In this document: positions 45,450-54,980 of the stretch, one piece after another
Position numbering within the stretch: position 1 is the stretch's first letter
Layout of the letters: each line of letters opens with the position of its first letter
NCBI GenBank assembly: GCA_045591315.1
Contig: JAZNSN010000008.1
Location: forward strand, 1 to 64,000
Origin: HGM04593 sp045591315
Lineage (GTDB): Bacteria > Bacteroidota > Bacteroidia > Bacteroidales > Bacteroidaceae
DNA length: 64,000 nt
Reading direction: 5' to 3'
The notes under the pieces: generated by a model
Told to the model about the DNA's origin: nothing
Databases searched by the model: none
What the model saw: the letters and a program-made list of their open reading frames with translations, nothing else
Translations under genes and position numbers: made by a program

Positions 45450-46216
45450 TATCGGTTGTTTCTGTTTATTATTTCATTGGCAAGAGCCATGTAGTTCTTT
45501 GCTCCGGTCGATTCTGCATCGTACATTATTACCGGAATACCCATGCTGGGTGCCTCGCCTAAGCGGATGTTGCGCTGTATCACTGTATTGAACACCAGTT
45601 CGCGGAAGTGTTTCTTTACTTCGTTATATACCTGGTTGCTCAGTCTCAAGCGTGAATTGAACATTGTCAGGAGAAAGCCTTCGATGTCCAGAGCCGGATT
45701 GAGGTTCGACTTTATTATCTTTATAGTGTTCAACAGCTTGCTGATGCCTTCAAGAGCAAAATATTCGCATTGTACCGGTATTATGACCGAATCGGCCGCT
45801 GTCAGCGAGTTTACTGTAATCAGTCCCAATGACGGCGAGCAGTCGATGAGTATATAGTCGTATTTTTCTCTTATGGGAGCCAAAGCCTCACGCATAATCT
45901 TCTCTCTGTTCGGCATGTCGAGCATCTCGATTTCCGCTCCCACAAGGTCTATGTGGGAGGGAATGATGTCCAGTCCCTTCACACATGTGTGATGAATGCC
46001 ATCTTCAGGTGCCGCTTTGTTTATAAGACACTCATAAATAGAGCAATCTATCTCCCTTATATCAATTCCCAGGCCCGATGAGGCATTTGCCTGAGGGTCG
46101 GCATCAATTACAAGCACCTTCTTTTCGAAAGTTGCCAGTGATGCGGCAAGGTTTATGGCAGTGGTTGTCTTGCCGACACCGCCCTTCTGGTTGGCCAAAG
46201 CAATTATCTTTCCCAT
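45449..46216 (-). CDS. parA: Chromosome partitioning ATPase ParA
   Basis: 255 residues. Seen: deviant Walker A KGGVGKTTTA at residues 11-20, signature lysine K11 and catalytic K16, Walker B YILIDCSPSLGL, and the C-terminal NTVIQRNIRLGEAPSMGIPV typical of Soj-type ParA. First gene of a five-gene operon (parA, parB, DUF5683, lytic transglycosylase, relA/spoT). It is unclear whether all five are one transcript, but gaps are at most 19 nt. Confidence 0.95.
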   Translation of the reverse strand: MGKIIALANQKGGVGKTTTAINLAASLATFEKKVLVIDADPQANASSGLGIDIREIDCSIYECLINKAAPEDGIHHTCVKGLDIIPSHIDLVGAEIEMLDMPNREKIMREALAPIREKYDYILIDCSPSLGLITVNSLTAADSVIIPVQCEYFALEGISKLLNTIKIIKSNLNPALDIEGFLLTMFNSRLRLSNQVYNEVKKHFRELVFNTVIQRNIRLGEAPSMGIPVIMYDAESTGAKNYMALANEIINRNNR

Positions 46217-46343
46217 TTTATCAATCTTTTAGCAGTATCCGGCCAAATGGCTTCTGCAAATGGCTAAGATACATATAATTATCGTATTTGCAATGTTTTC
46301 TTTTGAAGATTGCACTCCGGTTTCCGTACAGGAAATGTGATGC

Positions 46344-46369
46344 CAATCTATAAATAGATTGCAAAGTTA
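46344..46369 (-). promoter_or_regulatory. Putative parA promoter with palindrome at the start site
   Basis: The minus strand reads TAACTTTG (46369-46362), an exact TAnnTTTG match. Directly downstream lies an 18-nt palindrome, CAATCTAT-AA-ATAGATTG (46344-46361), where transcription would begin. It could be an operator. The leader to the parA ATG would be about 130-145 nt. Nothing else was seen in the 275-nt gap apart from the GH84 terminator stem. Confidence 0.4.
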
Positions 46370-46440
46370 ACAAATTTAGGCTATGCCTCTTAATGAAAAG
46401 ACATTTACTTATGAACAATCGGTTAATAAATCATAACAAA

Positions 46441-46469
46441 GGAGCACCCGATGATTCCTCGGATGCTCC
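46441..46469 (-). terminator. Terminator of the GH84 gene
   Basis: An 11-bp stem with one mismatch (46441-46451 with 46459-46469) lies just past the GH84 stop. The minus strand ends in TTTGTTATGATTT. Confidence 0.5.
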
Positions 46470-46491
46470 TTCGCTGTATTGATATTTTCTT

Positions 46492-49392
46492 CTATTCGAT
46501 TGCAATCTTGTAAGATTCTGCACCATTGCATGTTATCGCTACTGCGATGTACACGCCCTTCTGCAAACCTGCTGCGGATATTACGTTTCCTGTGGATCTC
46601 TTCAGTAACCTTCCGTCGGCCGAATATATCTCTATCGATTGCGTGCCTTCCGGTGCTGCAATGCGTCCGTTCGATATAGTTATTCCCTGGTTTTCTTCAA
46701 TGCTGCCGATAGAGGTCTCATCTCCTTTTCTCACAATGCTTATTGTATAGCTCTCGCTGTGTGCTATGCTCTTTGCCTCCATGCGGTCTCCTGTCACAAC
46801 CAAGAACTGTGCACCGTTTTTTGCAGCCGACTGGGTCCACATAAGCGACCACTTGTCGCCCATAAGTGTGAGCAGATATGTATTCCAGTCGCCGTAGTAC
46901 TGGTTCGTGCCGAACATGCCGTACTCGTTCAGGTATCTTCCGTCGGCATTGCTTGCAATCTTATAGCAGTTCTTGTAGCCTGTGTCAACGGTAATCTTCC
47001 ACTCCTGGGCGGCAGCAGGTTCTTCAATCTCCTTGAATGTGGGGGTTCCGCCGCTGCCCTTCACGTTGTTGTTGGTCAGGTAACGGTTGCCGTCCATTAT
47101 GTAGTAAACCTCGTCGTCGCTTATGATTTTCTCCTTTGGTTCGCCACCCAACGGAACAAGGTCGAAGATGTACTTGTCGGGCAGTGCATCGCTTGAACTG
47201 TTCTGCTGCACAAGGGTGCCGCTTACTGTCCAGAACTTAGTGCCGGCACTGCCTCCGTTCTGTATTGCATACTTCCCGTTGGCAAGAAGAGTAATCTCGT
47301 ATGTGTGCCATACAGCCTCGTACGGATTGGTCTCGTTGCTTACGGTAAATACTCCGTTTTCGTTCAGGTATCGGCTGTCTTCCACATTGACAATCTTATA
47401 ACGGTTGGTGCTTGCATCAAGCGAAATTTTCCATTCCTGGCGTTGGGGGCGTATCGTGTCAACTGCACTTTTGAAAATTGGAGCACTGCTTGCCACATTC
47501 GGCTGTGTGTTTGTTAAGTATCTTCCATTGTGCATGATGTAGTATGTGCCGTTTTCCAATACCTGTGCCGGGAATATATCCAAGCGGTAGTCGTAACTCT
47601 CCTTGTATGCAGCTATAAGCTCGCCTGCGCACTCCTTGATGAATGGCTCTACATAAAGCGAGCCTACAGCAGGGGATGCTATTCTCAGAGAACCGGAAAA
47701 GTCGCGTGAACGTATTGCGGCTTGTGCCTCTTCGTTCTCCTTGTACTTCATATAGTTTTCGATGAACTTTTCGGGATTCTCCTCGGCTAGTGCATTGTTC
47801 ATTTCTACAAGCGCAATACCTCTCAGGCCCATGTGCTTCATGCTCTGTATCCAAGGTTCAATCTCGCTTGTAAGTGCAGCAGCCTCGTCAGTCGTGAGCA
47901 GAATCTCTGCCGAACTTGCGAATTTGTTGAACTGCTCTCCTATTGCTGCAAATGCAACAGCTCTGTCTTTGGCAATATTGTCGCGGTAAACCTTCTCTGC
48001 CTCAACGAATTCGGGTGATTCATTGGTGCGGCGCAAACCGTGTACGTTGGGGCCAAGGTCGATGTTGTTCTCGCAGAAGAAACGGAATGCCTCATAGTTT
48101 TCAGGCATGATGTACTTCATTGCAGCCTCCCATGATGCATCGGCATCATATGCCGGCATGTTCCAGGTGTAGTCACCTATGCTGAACAAGGAAACCTTTG
48201 AAGCCTCGGCATACTCCATCGGGTTGGCTACAAAGCCCGACATCATATCTGCAATGTCGAGGTCGTTGCCGTAGGTTGGGCCCATGAGCAGGTGGTCGAT
48301 ACAGTAATCGCTTACCGGGTAATTGAGCCATATATATGCCTTGCGCTTTATCTGTCCGTTAATCCACTCCATGTCGCCCTTGTTTATCATATCTACAACG
48401 CTGTTTCCTGTCCACATGACGTTGATGTCGCTGTTCATCATTGAACCGAGTGCCGGCAAGTAAACGGCATTGGCCCAGCCGCGGTTGTATTGCGTGGGGC
48501 AGATGACAAGAGGGTTTACATCGGGGTATGCCGCCTCAAGCTCCTGTGCTATGTAGTTCATCAGCTCAGCCTGTTCGTCACCGTGTGAGCCGTCGTCGTT
48601 CCAAAGGTCATCCCAAAATACGGCAAAACTCCTCACGCCAAGCTTGCACATTGCCTTGAGCTTGTTTACGATGTTGGTCCTGTCGGTCTCATTCCATTGG
48701 ATATCCTCTCCGGGGTGAATGGCCCAGACGAAATCGACCTTGTTGGCTTTTGCCGCATTTACATATTCGGTAATCTGTGCGGCTTGTGCTGCAGGGTATT
48801 CTTCGCGCCATTTGCTTTTGTGATAGGCATCGTCCTTCGGCCCGTAGATATATACGTTCATCTTCTGGCGTCCGAACATCTCGAAAAGCCCCATACGGTT
48901 CTCCTTGCTGTAGGGATTGCCGTAGTATCCTTCTACAAGTCCGCGTTGCGGAACACTCGGATAGTCGGTTACGGTAACATTCATCACTTCGGGCTGCGAT
49001 GCAATCTGTATGAAAGTCTGTACGCCGTAGAATGTTCCCGAACCGTCGTTTCCTGCTATTACGACCTTGTTCCCGTTTACTGCAAGGTAGTATCCTTCTG
49101 CTTTTTCTGGGATGAGGCTTTCATATCCGGCAACGGCCTCGTCACCACGTTCGCCGATTATTACTTCCACGCTGCCATTCTCTGTGCTGAAATTCTTCTT
49201 GAACAGGCTTACGGCATCAGTATCGGCAGTTTCGTCTCCGGTGAGTGTGTATGACACATTGTTGCTGAACGCAGTTTCATTGCCCCATGCGATAGTTTGT
49301 GGCTTGGGGTAAATGTCAATGCTTTGTGAGTGAACGGATATTGCAGACAGTGCTAATGCTGCTGCAACTGACATGCTTTTTACAAAACCCAT
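46492..49392 (-). CDS. GH84 beta-N-acetylglucosaminidase (OGA/hyaluronidase-like)
   Basis: 966 residues. Seen: a signal peptide (MGFVKSMSVAAALALSAISVHS), an N-terminal GH20b-like domain (about 25-145), and the GH84 catalytic barrel. The barrel has RGLVEGYYGNPYS (about 150-162) and the catalytic aspartate pair D261-D262 in VFWDDLW. Two lectin-like repeats follow (YYIMHNGRYLTN and YYIMDGNRYLTN). The C-terminal beta-domain (IEIYSADGRLLKRSTG...GVYIAVAI) looks like a type IX secretion sorting domain. Known relatives remove GlcNAc from O-GlcNAc proteins or glycans. Monocistronic, placed between the parA operon and surE. Confidence 0.92.
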   Translation of the reverse strand: MGFVKSMSVAAALALSAISVHSQSIDIYPKPQTIAWGNETAFSNNVSYTLTGDETADTDAVSLFKKNFSTENGSVEVIIGERGDEAVAGYESLIPEKAEGYYLAVNGNKVVIAGNDGSGTFYGVQTFIQIASQPEVMNVTVTDYPSVPQRGLVEGYYGNPYSKENRMGLFEMFGRQKMNVYIYGPKDDAYHKSKWREEYPAAQAAQITEYVNAAKANKVDFVWAIHPGEDIQWNETDRTNIVNKLKAMCKLGVRSFAVFWDDLWNDDGSHGDEQAELMNYIAQELEAAYPDVNPLVICPTQYNRGWANAVYLPALGSMMNSDINVMWTGNSVVDMINKGDMEWINGQIKRKAYIWLNYPVSDYCIDHLLMGPTYGNDLDIADMMSGFVANPMEYAEASKVSLFSIGDYTWNMPAYDADASWEAAMKYIMPENYEAFRFFCENNIDLGPNVHGLRRTNESPEFVEAEKVYRDNIAKDRAVAFAAIGEQFNKFASSAEILLTTDEAAALTSEIEPWIQSMKHMGLRGIALVEMNNALAEENPEKFIENYMKYKENEEAQAAIRSRDFSGSLRIASPAVGSLYVEPFIKECAGELIAAYKESYDYRLDIFPAQVLENGTYYIMHNGRYLTNTQPNVASSAPIFKSAVDTIRPQRQEWKISLDASTNRYKIVNVEDSRYLNENGVFTVSNETNPYEAVWHTYEITLLANGKYAIQNGGSAGTKFWTVSGTLVQQNSSSDALPDKYIFDLVPLGGEPKEKIISDDEVYYIMDGNRYLTNNNVKGSGGTPTFKEIEEPAAAQEWKITVDTGYKNCYKIASNADGRYLNEYGMFGTNQYYGDWNTYLLTLMGDKWSLMWTQSAAKNGAQFLVVTGDRMEAKSIAHSESYTISIVRKGDETSIGSIEENQGITISNGRIAAPEGTQSIEIYSADGRLLKRSTGNVISAAGLQKGVYIAVAITCNGAESYKIAIE

Positions 49393-49568
49393 TTTGCTTG
49401 AATTGATTGTGATTAATAAATATTCTGTAAAGATATGTTATTTGGCCGGATATTCCAAATTTTTCGTATTTTCACTTATTGTGGAGCTGCTTCAAATTAT
49501 TTTCACTCGTTTGCACGAACTTTCGCCCGTTTATTTGTACCTTCGCACTTGTGAAAAATGAGTTTGCT

Positions 49569-50330
49569 ATGAATGAAAGACCGCTTATCCTGGTTTCCAA
49601 CGACGACGGATATCAGGCAAAAGGAATAAATTGTCTCGTCGGTGTGTTGCGTGAGTTCGGTGATGTTGTAGTTGTTGCCCCTCATACGGGACGTTCGGGC
49701 AAAGGATGCGCCATAACAAGCGAAGTACCCATAAAGGTGACTGAGATATCGTCGGAACCGGGCCTGAAGGTCTATTCGTGCACCGGTACACCGTGCGACT
49801 GCGTTAAGGTGGCTTGTCATGCTTTTGTTCCGCGAAGGCCCGACCTGATAGTGGGCGGAATAAACCATGGCGACAACTCTGCAGTCAATGCGCACTATTC
49901 GGGAACCATGGGAGTTGTGCTCGAAGGCTGCATGAAAGGGATTCCTTCTGTTGCTTTCTCGCTCTGTTCGCATGACCCTGATGCCGATTTCACTCCAACA
50001 TACGATGTCATACGTCGTGTCGTCTCTGCAGTTCTTGAACGCGGCTTGCCGGCCGGCAGCTGTCTGAATGTAAATTTTCCTGACACTCCAAAGTATGCCG
50101 GGGTGAAGATTTGCCGTCAGGCGATAGGCAGCTGGGTGAATGAATGGGAGGCACACGACCATCCGCGAGGAGGCGAGTGGTGGTGGCTTACAGGCGAGTT
50201 CGTTGCAGAAGAGAATGATGCCAGTGCAGATAGAGTCGCACTCGATAACAACTATGTTGCCATAACTCCAACGAGAATCGACTTTACCGATTACACTCTT
50301 CTCGAAGAGATGAAGAACTGGGGGCTATAA
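49569..50330 (+). CDS. surE: 5'/3'-nucleotidase SurE
   Basis: 253 residues from the ATG at 49569 (MNERPLILVSNDDGYQAKG). The longer frame to 49479 codes a non-homologous leader. Seen: metal-binding D12-D13 (SNDDG), the SGKGCAITSEVPIKV segment, SGTPCDCVKVA-like phrase CTGTPCDCVK, and GGINHGDNSAVNAHYSGTMGVVLEG with catalytic Asn. It dephosphorylates nucleoside monophosphates. Probably co-transcribed with lpxB 46 nt downstream. A near-consensus -7 (TACCTTCG, 49538-49545) precedes it. Confidence 0.94.
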   Translation: MNERPLILVSNDDGYQAKGINCLVGVLREFGDVVVVAPHTGRSGKGCAITSEVPIKVTEISSEPGLKVYSCTGTPCDCVKVACHAFVPRRPDLIVGGINHGDNSAVNAHYSGTMGVVLEGCMKGIPSVAFSLCSHDPDADFTPTYDVIRRVVSAVLERGLPAGSCLNVNFPDTPKYAGVKICRQAIGSWVNEWEAHDHPRGGEWWWLTGEFVAEENDASADRVALDNNYVAITPTRIDFTDYTLLEEMKNWGL

Positions 50331-50376
50331 TACCCGGTATTGTCCGGAATCCTTACAAACTGTAAATAAATGCATC

Positions 50377-51525
50377 ATGAAATACTATCTCATTGTCGGT
50401 GAGGCTTCGGGTGACCTTCATGCCTCAAACCTCATGAAATCGCTCAAGGCTGTTGACAGCGAAGCGCAGTTCCGTTTTTTTGGCGGTGACCTCATGTCCG
50501 CTGTCGGAGGAGAGAGAGTAAAGCATTTCCGCGATACGGCTTTCATGGGTTTTGTTCCTGTGGTCATGAACCTCAGGACAATCCTTTCCAATATGAAGCA
50601 GTGCAGGCGGGATATCGTATCGTGGAATCCCGATGCTCTTATTCTTGTTGATTATCCCGGTTTCAATCTCTCAATAGCCAAGTATATCCATAAGAATACG
50701 GATATTCCTGTCTATTACTATATCTCACCCAAGATATGGGCGTGGAAAGAGCACCGTATCAAGAATATCAAGCGTGATGTTGACGAACTCTTCTCCATAT
50801 TGCCTTTCGAGATAGATTTCTTTGAGAAGAAGCATGGCTACAGCATCAATTATGTAGGAAATCCCTGTGTAGATGCTATAGACTCTTTTGTCCGCAACAA
50901 TGCAAAGTCTCGCGGTGATTTCCTTAAAGCCAACAATATTCCCGACAAGCCTATAGTCGCGCTTCTCGCAGGCAGCCGCAAGCAGGAGATTGAACTCAAT
51001 TTGCCTCTTATGCTGGAGGCAATGAAGGATTTTCCTGAATACCAGCCGGTGATTGCGGGTGCTCCGGCTATCGACAAGGAGTTCTACGCTCCATATCTGA
51101 AGGAGGGAGCATGCATCGTCTTCGGACAGACATACAACATCCTTCATAATTCTCATGCGGCACTTGTGACATCTGGCACCGCAACACTTGAGACAGCGCT
51201 CTTCCGCGTGCCTCAGGTAGTGTGCTATGCAACTCCGATGCCCAGGTTCTATTCTTTCCTCAAGAAACATTTCCTTAAGGTGAAATATATATCCCTGGTG
51301 AACCTCATAGCCGACAGAGAGGTCGTTCGTGAACTGGTGTCAGTAGATATGACCCTGCAGAACGTGAAGGAGGAACTGGGAAAGATTCTTCCGGCCGGCG
51401 GTAAAGAAAGAGCGGCTATGCTGGATGAGTATAGCCGCATGATAGATATTCTTGGAGCTCCGGGCGCGTCGGAACGCGCCGCGGAGAAAATATATTGTCT
51501 ATTAAAGAATTCCGATAAAGATTAA
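50377..51525 (+). CDS. lpxB: Lipid-A-disaccharide synthase
   Basis: 382 residues. It joins UDP-diacylglucosamine to lipid X to make the lipid A disaccharide at the inner membrane. Seen: YLIVGEASGDLHASNLM at the start, FMGFVPVVMNLRTIL, VDYPGFNLSIAKYIHK, VYYYISPKIWAWKEHRIKNIKRDVDELFSILPFEIDFFEK, VGNPCVDAI, and LVTSGTATLETALFRVPQVVCY (nucleotide-sugar binding). Its 3' end overlaps the convergent cdsA by 24 nt. Confidence 0.96.
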   Translation: MKYYLIVGEASGDLHASNLMKSLKAVDSEAQFRFFGGDLMSAVGGERVKHFRDTAFMGFVPVVMNLRTILSNMKQCRRDIVSWNPDALILVDYPGFNLSIAKYIHKNTDIPVYYYISPKIWAWKEHRIKNIKRDVDELFSILPFEIDFFEKKHGYSINYVGNPCVDAIDSFVRNNAKSRGDFLKANNIPDKPIVALLAGSRKQEIELNLPLMLEAMKDFPEYQPVIAGAPAIDKEFYAPYLKEGACIVFGQTYNILHNSHAALVTSGTATLETALFRVPQVVCYATPMPRFYSFLKKHFLKVKYISLVNLIADREVVRELVSVDMTLQNVKEELGKILPAGGKERAAMLDEYSRMIDILGAPGASERAAEKIYCLLKNSDKD

Positions 51526-52338
51526 ATAAACGATTACGCAAGGCACTGCAAGCAGCGTGCTGTCGAATCTGTCGAGGAATCCTCCATGTCCGGGGAGCAT
51601 GCTTCCCGAATCCTTGAGCTGCATCTCACGCTTGATGCACGACTCTACAAGGTCGCCTAACGTTCCTGCTGCAACCGTTACTGCAGCCATGCCAATCCAC
51701 TCCCATGCGTTCATCTCCGGGAAGAACAGCGACATTATATACCCGGCTGCTATTGCAACAGCCGCGCCTCCGGCAAAGCCTTCCCATGTCTTCTTTGGAG
51801 ATATCCTCTCGAACATCTTGTGGCGGCCAATTGTGCATCCCACGCAGAACGCGCCGGTGTCGTTGCACCAGATGAATATGAAAATAGAAAGCGGAAGTAC
51901 AAAGCTGTATGTCTCGCCATACTCTGCACAACCGGTTGAGAGCAGGTTCAACAAGGCGAACGGCAGCGCTGCATATATCTGGCTTAATGTGAAATAGGCA
52001 AAGTTGTCAAGCGGCTTGCCCTCCTTGTTGAAGAGCTGGCGTATGAATGCGTAGGCCACTATCGCCATGTATGGAGCAAATAGCGGCAGCGGATTGGCGT
52101 AGTTCATGTGGAGCGACAGGAATGATGCGATGAACAGATAGCATCCTCCGAGTACCGCGAGCCATTTGCTGAATGTAGTACCCTTGTAATTCTCTACAAT
52201 AGTGCAGAACTCATTGACGGTAAGCAATGTTATCACGGTGAAAAGGGCTCCGAAAGAGGCCTGTCCGTAAACTATTGAACCTACCAGTGCCGCTACAAAA
52301 AGCGCGCCGGTTACAGTTCTGATGATAAACTTTTTCAT
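51502..52338 (-). CDS. cdsA: Phosphatidate cytidylyltransferase
   Basis: 278 residues with about eight membrane helices. It makes CDP-diacylglycerol, the precursor of phosphatidylethanolamine, phosphatidylglycerol and cardiolipin. Seen: the C-terminal CDP-binding signature SGSMLPGHGGFLDRFDS and FIWCNDTGAFCVGCTIGRHKMFERISPKKTWEG. Last gene of rsfS-ftsH-cdsA, 17 nt after ftsH. Its last 24 bases overlap lpxB on the other strand. Confidence 0.95.
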   Translation of the reverse strand: MKKFIIRTVTGALFVAALVGSIVYGQASFGALFTVITLLTVNEFCTIVENYKGTTFSKWLAVLGGCYLFIASFLSLHMNYANPLPLFAPYMAIVAYAFIRQLFNKEGKPLDNFAYFTLSQIYAALPFALLNLLSTGCAEYGETYSFVLPLSIFIFIWCNDTGAFCVGCTIGRHKMFERISPKKTWEGFAGGAAVAIAAGYIMSLFFPEMNAWEWIGMAAVTVAAGTLGDLVESCIKREMQLKDSGSMLPGHGGFLDRFDSTLLAVPCVIVYLIFIGIL

Positions 52339-52355
52339 ATTATAGGTTTTTCCGG

Positions 52356-54320
52356 TTATACGTTCTCTTCGTTGCTCTTGTTCCCGCTGTCTGCTTCAGC
52401 GCTTTCGGGAACCTCAGTGCCGGGCTGGCCGTTGTCGGCAAAAATCTCTTCGCTGCGTGATGTCCAGGGGCGTTTCCCGAATATTTTCTCCACGTCCTCT
52501 GCGAAGATGACTTCACGCTCAAGAAGTATCTTTGCAAGTTCGGCATGTCCCTCCTTATGCTCGTTGAGTATTACCTTTGCACGCTCATACTGTCCGTTTA
52601 TCATCTTGTGGACTTCGGAGTCGATGAGTTCGGCGGTCTTCTCGCTGTAAGGACGGTTGAACGAGTATTCGTTGTTGTTGTAGTAGCATAGGTTCGACAG
52701 CTTGTCGCTCATGCCTGCATAGGCAATCATCCCGTAGGCCTGTTTCGTCACACGCTCAAGGTCGTTCATTGCTCCGGTAGATATGTGTCCGATGAAAGTC
52801 TCCTCGGCAGCACGTCCGCCCAATGTGGCGCACATCTCGTCAAGCATCTGTTCCTTGGTTGTTATCTGCCTCTCTTCGGGCATGTACCATGCAGCTCCCA
52901 AAGCACGGCCACGCGGAACGATTGTTACCTTTATAAGCGGGTTGGCATGCTCCAGAAACCATGATATGGTCGCATGTCCGGCCTCATGTATTGCAATGGC
53001 CTCCTTCTCTTTCTGGGTCATTACCTTAGTCTTCTTCTCTAAACCTCCTATAATGCGGTCTATGGCATCAAGGAAGTCCTGCTTGTCAACAGCCTTCTTC
53101 TTGTTGCGTGCAGCGATAAGGGCTGCCTCGTTGCAGACATTGGCTATATCGGCTCCGGAGAATCCGGGTGTCTGCCTTGCAAGGGTATCCACATCTACCG
53201 ACGGGTCGAGCTTTAGCGGGCGAAGGTGTACTCCGAATACATCCTTGCGCTCGTTAAGGTCGGGAAGGTCAACATGTATCTGCCTGTCGAAGCGTCCGGC
53301 ACGCAACAGGGCCTTGTCGAGTATGTCGGCACGGTTTGTCGCTGCAATGACTATGATGCCGCTGTTTGTGCCGAAACCGTCCATTTCTGTAAGCAACTGG
53401 TTCAGGGTGTTCTCGCGCTCGTCGTTGCCGCCCATCGACGGGTTCTTTCCTCTGGCACGGCCAACAGCGTCAATCTCGTCGATGAATATGATGCATGGAG
53501 CTTTCTCCTTTGCCTGACGGAAGAGGTCGCGTACGCGAGATGCACCTACGCCTACGAACATCTCCACAAAGTCGGAGCCCGACATTGAGAAGAACGGCAC
53601 GTTCGCCTCTCCTGCAACAGCCTTTGCCAGAAGCGTCTTTCCTGTTCCCGGAGGGCCTACCAGCAATGCGCCTTTAGGAATCTTTCCTCCGAGTTCGGTA
53701 TATCTTTGCGGGCTTTTGAGGAAATCGACAATTTCCTGTACCTCCTGTTTTGCACCTTCTTGCCCTGCCACATCCTTGAACGTTATGGACGGAGTGCTGT
53801 TCTTGTCGAAGAGCTTGGCCTGCGACTTGCCTACGTTGAATACTCCGCCTTGGCCTCCGGCTCCGCCGCTCATGCGCCTCATGATGAACATCCATACTCC
53901 TACAAGGACAATGATCGGCAGTATGTTCCAGAATATGCCGGTCATGTAGTCGGGCCTTTTTTCATAGCGCAGCTTGCCGTTGAAGTTGCCGTTGCCCTTC
54001 TGCTCGAATATGAACTTCTCGAAGTTGTCTCTTGAACCGATGTTCGAAAAGACCATGTATCGCTGTGCCCCCTCAACAGGGTTCTTGAATACGTTCTTCG
54101 CAGAGTCGTTGTAGAGGAAGGCCTCTATTTCGTCGTTGTCGAAGACTGTTATCTCTTCGATGTATCCTTTTGAGATATATTCGGTAAGTTCAGTATATTC
54201 CTTTTCTACTACAGCATTCTTTGTGTTCTCTCCAAAGAGGAAGAACAGCAGCAGTATTCCTCCTACTGCCAGGTAGAACCAGGTGAAGTTGAATTTAGGT
54301 TTCTTTATATTTGTTGCCAT
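52356..54320 (-). CDS. ftsH: ATP-dependent zinc metalloprotease FtsH
   Basis: 654 residues, a hexameric inner-membrane quality-control protease. Seen: two membrane helices (about 13-30 and 127-147), an AAA+ domain with Walker A GPPGTGKT (222-229), Walker B IIFIDEIDAVG, and the SRH region (ATNRADILDKALLRAGRFDRQ). The zinc motif H445-E-A-G-H449 and the peptidase helix NDLERVTKQAYGMIAYAGMS follow. The C-terminus is acidic and probably disordered. It starts 17 nt after rsfS. Confidence 0.96.
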   Translation of the reverse strand: MATNIKKPKFNFTWFYLAVGGILLLFFLFGENTKNAVVEKEYTELTEYISKGYIEEITVFDNDEIEAFLYNDSAKNVFKNPVEGAQRYMVFSNIGSRDNFEKFIFEQKGNGNFNGKLRYEKRPDYMTGIFWNILPIIVLVGVWMFIMRRMSGGAGGQGGVFNVGKSQAKLFDKNSTPSITFKDVAGQEGAKQEVQEIVDFLKSPQRYTELGGKIPKGALLVGPPGTGKTLLAKAVAGEANVPFFSMSGSDFVEMFVGVGASRVRDLFRQAKEKAPCIIFIDEIDAVGRARGKNPSMGGNDERENTLNQLLTEMDGFGTNSGIIVIAATNRADILDKALLRAGRFDRQIHVDLPDLNERKDVFGVHLRPLKLDPSVDVDTLARQTPGFSGADIANVCNEAALIAARNKKKAVDKQDFLDAIDRIIGGLEKKTKVMTQKEKEAIAIHEAGHATISWFLEHANPLIKVTIVPRGRALGAAWYMPEERQITTKEQMLDEMCATLGGRAAEETFIGHISTGAMNDLERVTKQAYGMIAYAGMSDKLSNLCYYNNNEYSFNRPYSEKTAELIDSEVHKMINGQYERAKVILNEHKEGHAELAKILLEREVIFAEDVEKIFGKRPWTSRSEEIFADNGQPGTEVPESAEADSGNKSNEENV

Positions 54321-54337
54321 GTTGCGTTATAAGGTTG

Positions 54338-54709
54338 TTAGTCAAGGTCGGGCACGACTGTCAGTTTAGCATCGGCCCAAAGGTGTTCAATGTCGTAGAA
54401 CTTGCGTACATCGGGCAGGAATATGTGTACAAGTATGTCGCCATAGTCCATTGCCACCCACTGTGCATTGCGCAGGCCGTCGATGGCGTATGGCTTCTTG
54501 CCGCACTTCTCTCTGACCATGTCGGCAATAGAGTCCGTTATCGCGCTTACCTGTGCAGGGGAGTTGCCCTGGCATATAACAAAATAGTCGCAGATGCTGT
54601 TTCCCAGTTCGAGCATATCGACTACAACAATCTCTTTCCCTTTCTTTTCCTGTACTCCTTCAATTATCTGTTCTATAACTTCTTTTGCTGTAACTTGTCT
54701 TTTCTGCAT
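54338..54709 (-). CDS. rsfS: Ribosome silencing factor RsfS
   Basis: 123 residues from the ATG at 54709 (MQKRQVTAKEVIEQIIEGV). The frame reads further upstream but lacks homology. Seen: the RsfS/Iojap core DYFVICQGNSPAQVSAITDSIADMVREKCGKKPYAIDGLRNAQWVAMDYGDILVHIFLPDVRKFYDIEHLWAD. It blocks subunit joining by binding ribosomal protein L14 in slow growth. First gene before ftsH and cdsA. Confidence 0.94.
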   Translation of the reverse strand: MQKRQVTAKEVIEQIIEGVQEKKGKEIVVVDMLELGNSICDYFVICQGNSPAQVSAITDSIADMVREKCGKKPYAIDGLRNAQWVAMDYGDILVHIFLPDVRKFYDIEHLWADAKLTVVPDLD

Positions 54710-54821
54710 ATATGTTCTGTTTATCGTTCTTGCCTGCCATGCAGCAAAAAGTGTGCCTTTATCTGTTTTTCTTGAAAAACATGACAGGTCATGACAAAAT
54801 GTCCTTTTTGTTTTACAACTG

Positions 54822-54829
54822 CGAAGATA
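54822..54829 (-). promoter_or_regulatory. Candidate -7 of rsfS-ftsH-cdsA
   Basis: The minus strand reads TATCTTCG, one base off TAnnTTTG and identical to the candidate -7 before the GHL10 gene. The leader would be about 112 nt. Confidence 0.3.
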
Positions 54830-54956
54830 CCTCATATTTTGCCGAAATTAAAATAAATAGGGGCTGTTTTTATTGCTCTTGCCATGCAATAGAAACTTTT
54901 TTTCGATTTTTTAGGCAAAAAAATGCCCGAAACATTTTTTTTATGGAAAAAAGTTG

Positions 54957-54964
54957 TACCTTTG
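54957..54964 (+). promoter_or_regulatory. -7 element of tRNA-Gln
   Basis: TACCTTTG is an exact TAnnTTTG match, 17 nt before the tRNA 5' end. A T-run at 54935-54938 stands in for the -33. Confidence 0.55.
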
Positions 54965-54980
54965 CATCGCATTTAGGCAT

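Noticed and set aside
44565..46216. parS site near parAB
   Set aside because: No TGTTTCACGTGAAACA-like palindrome was found by eye anywhere in the window.
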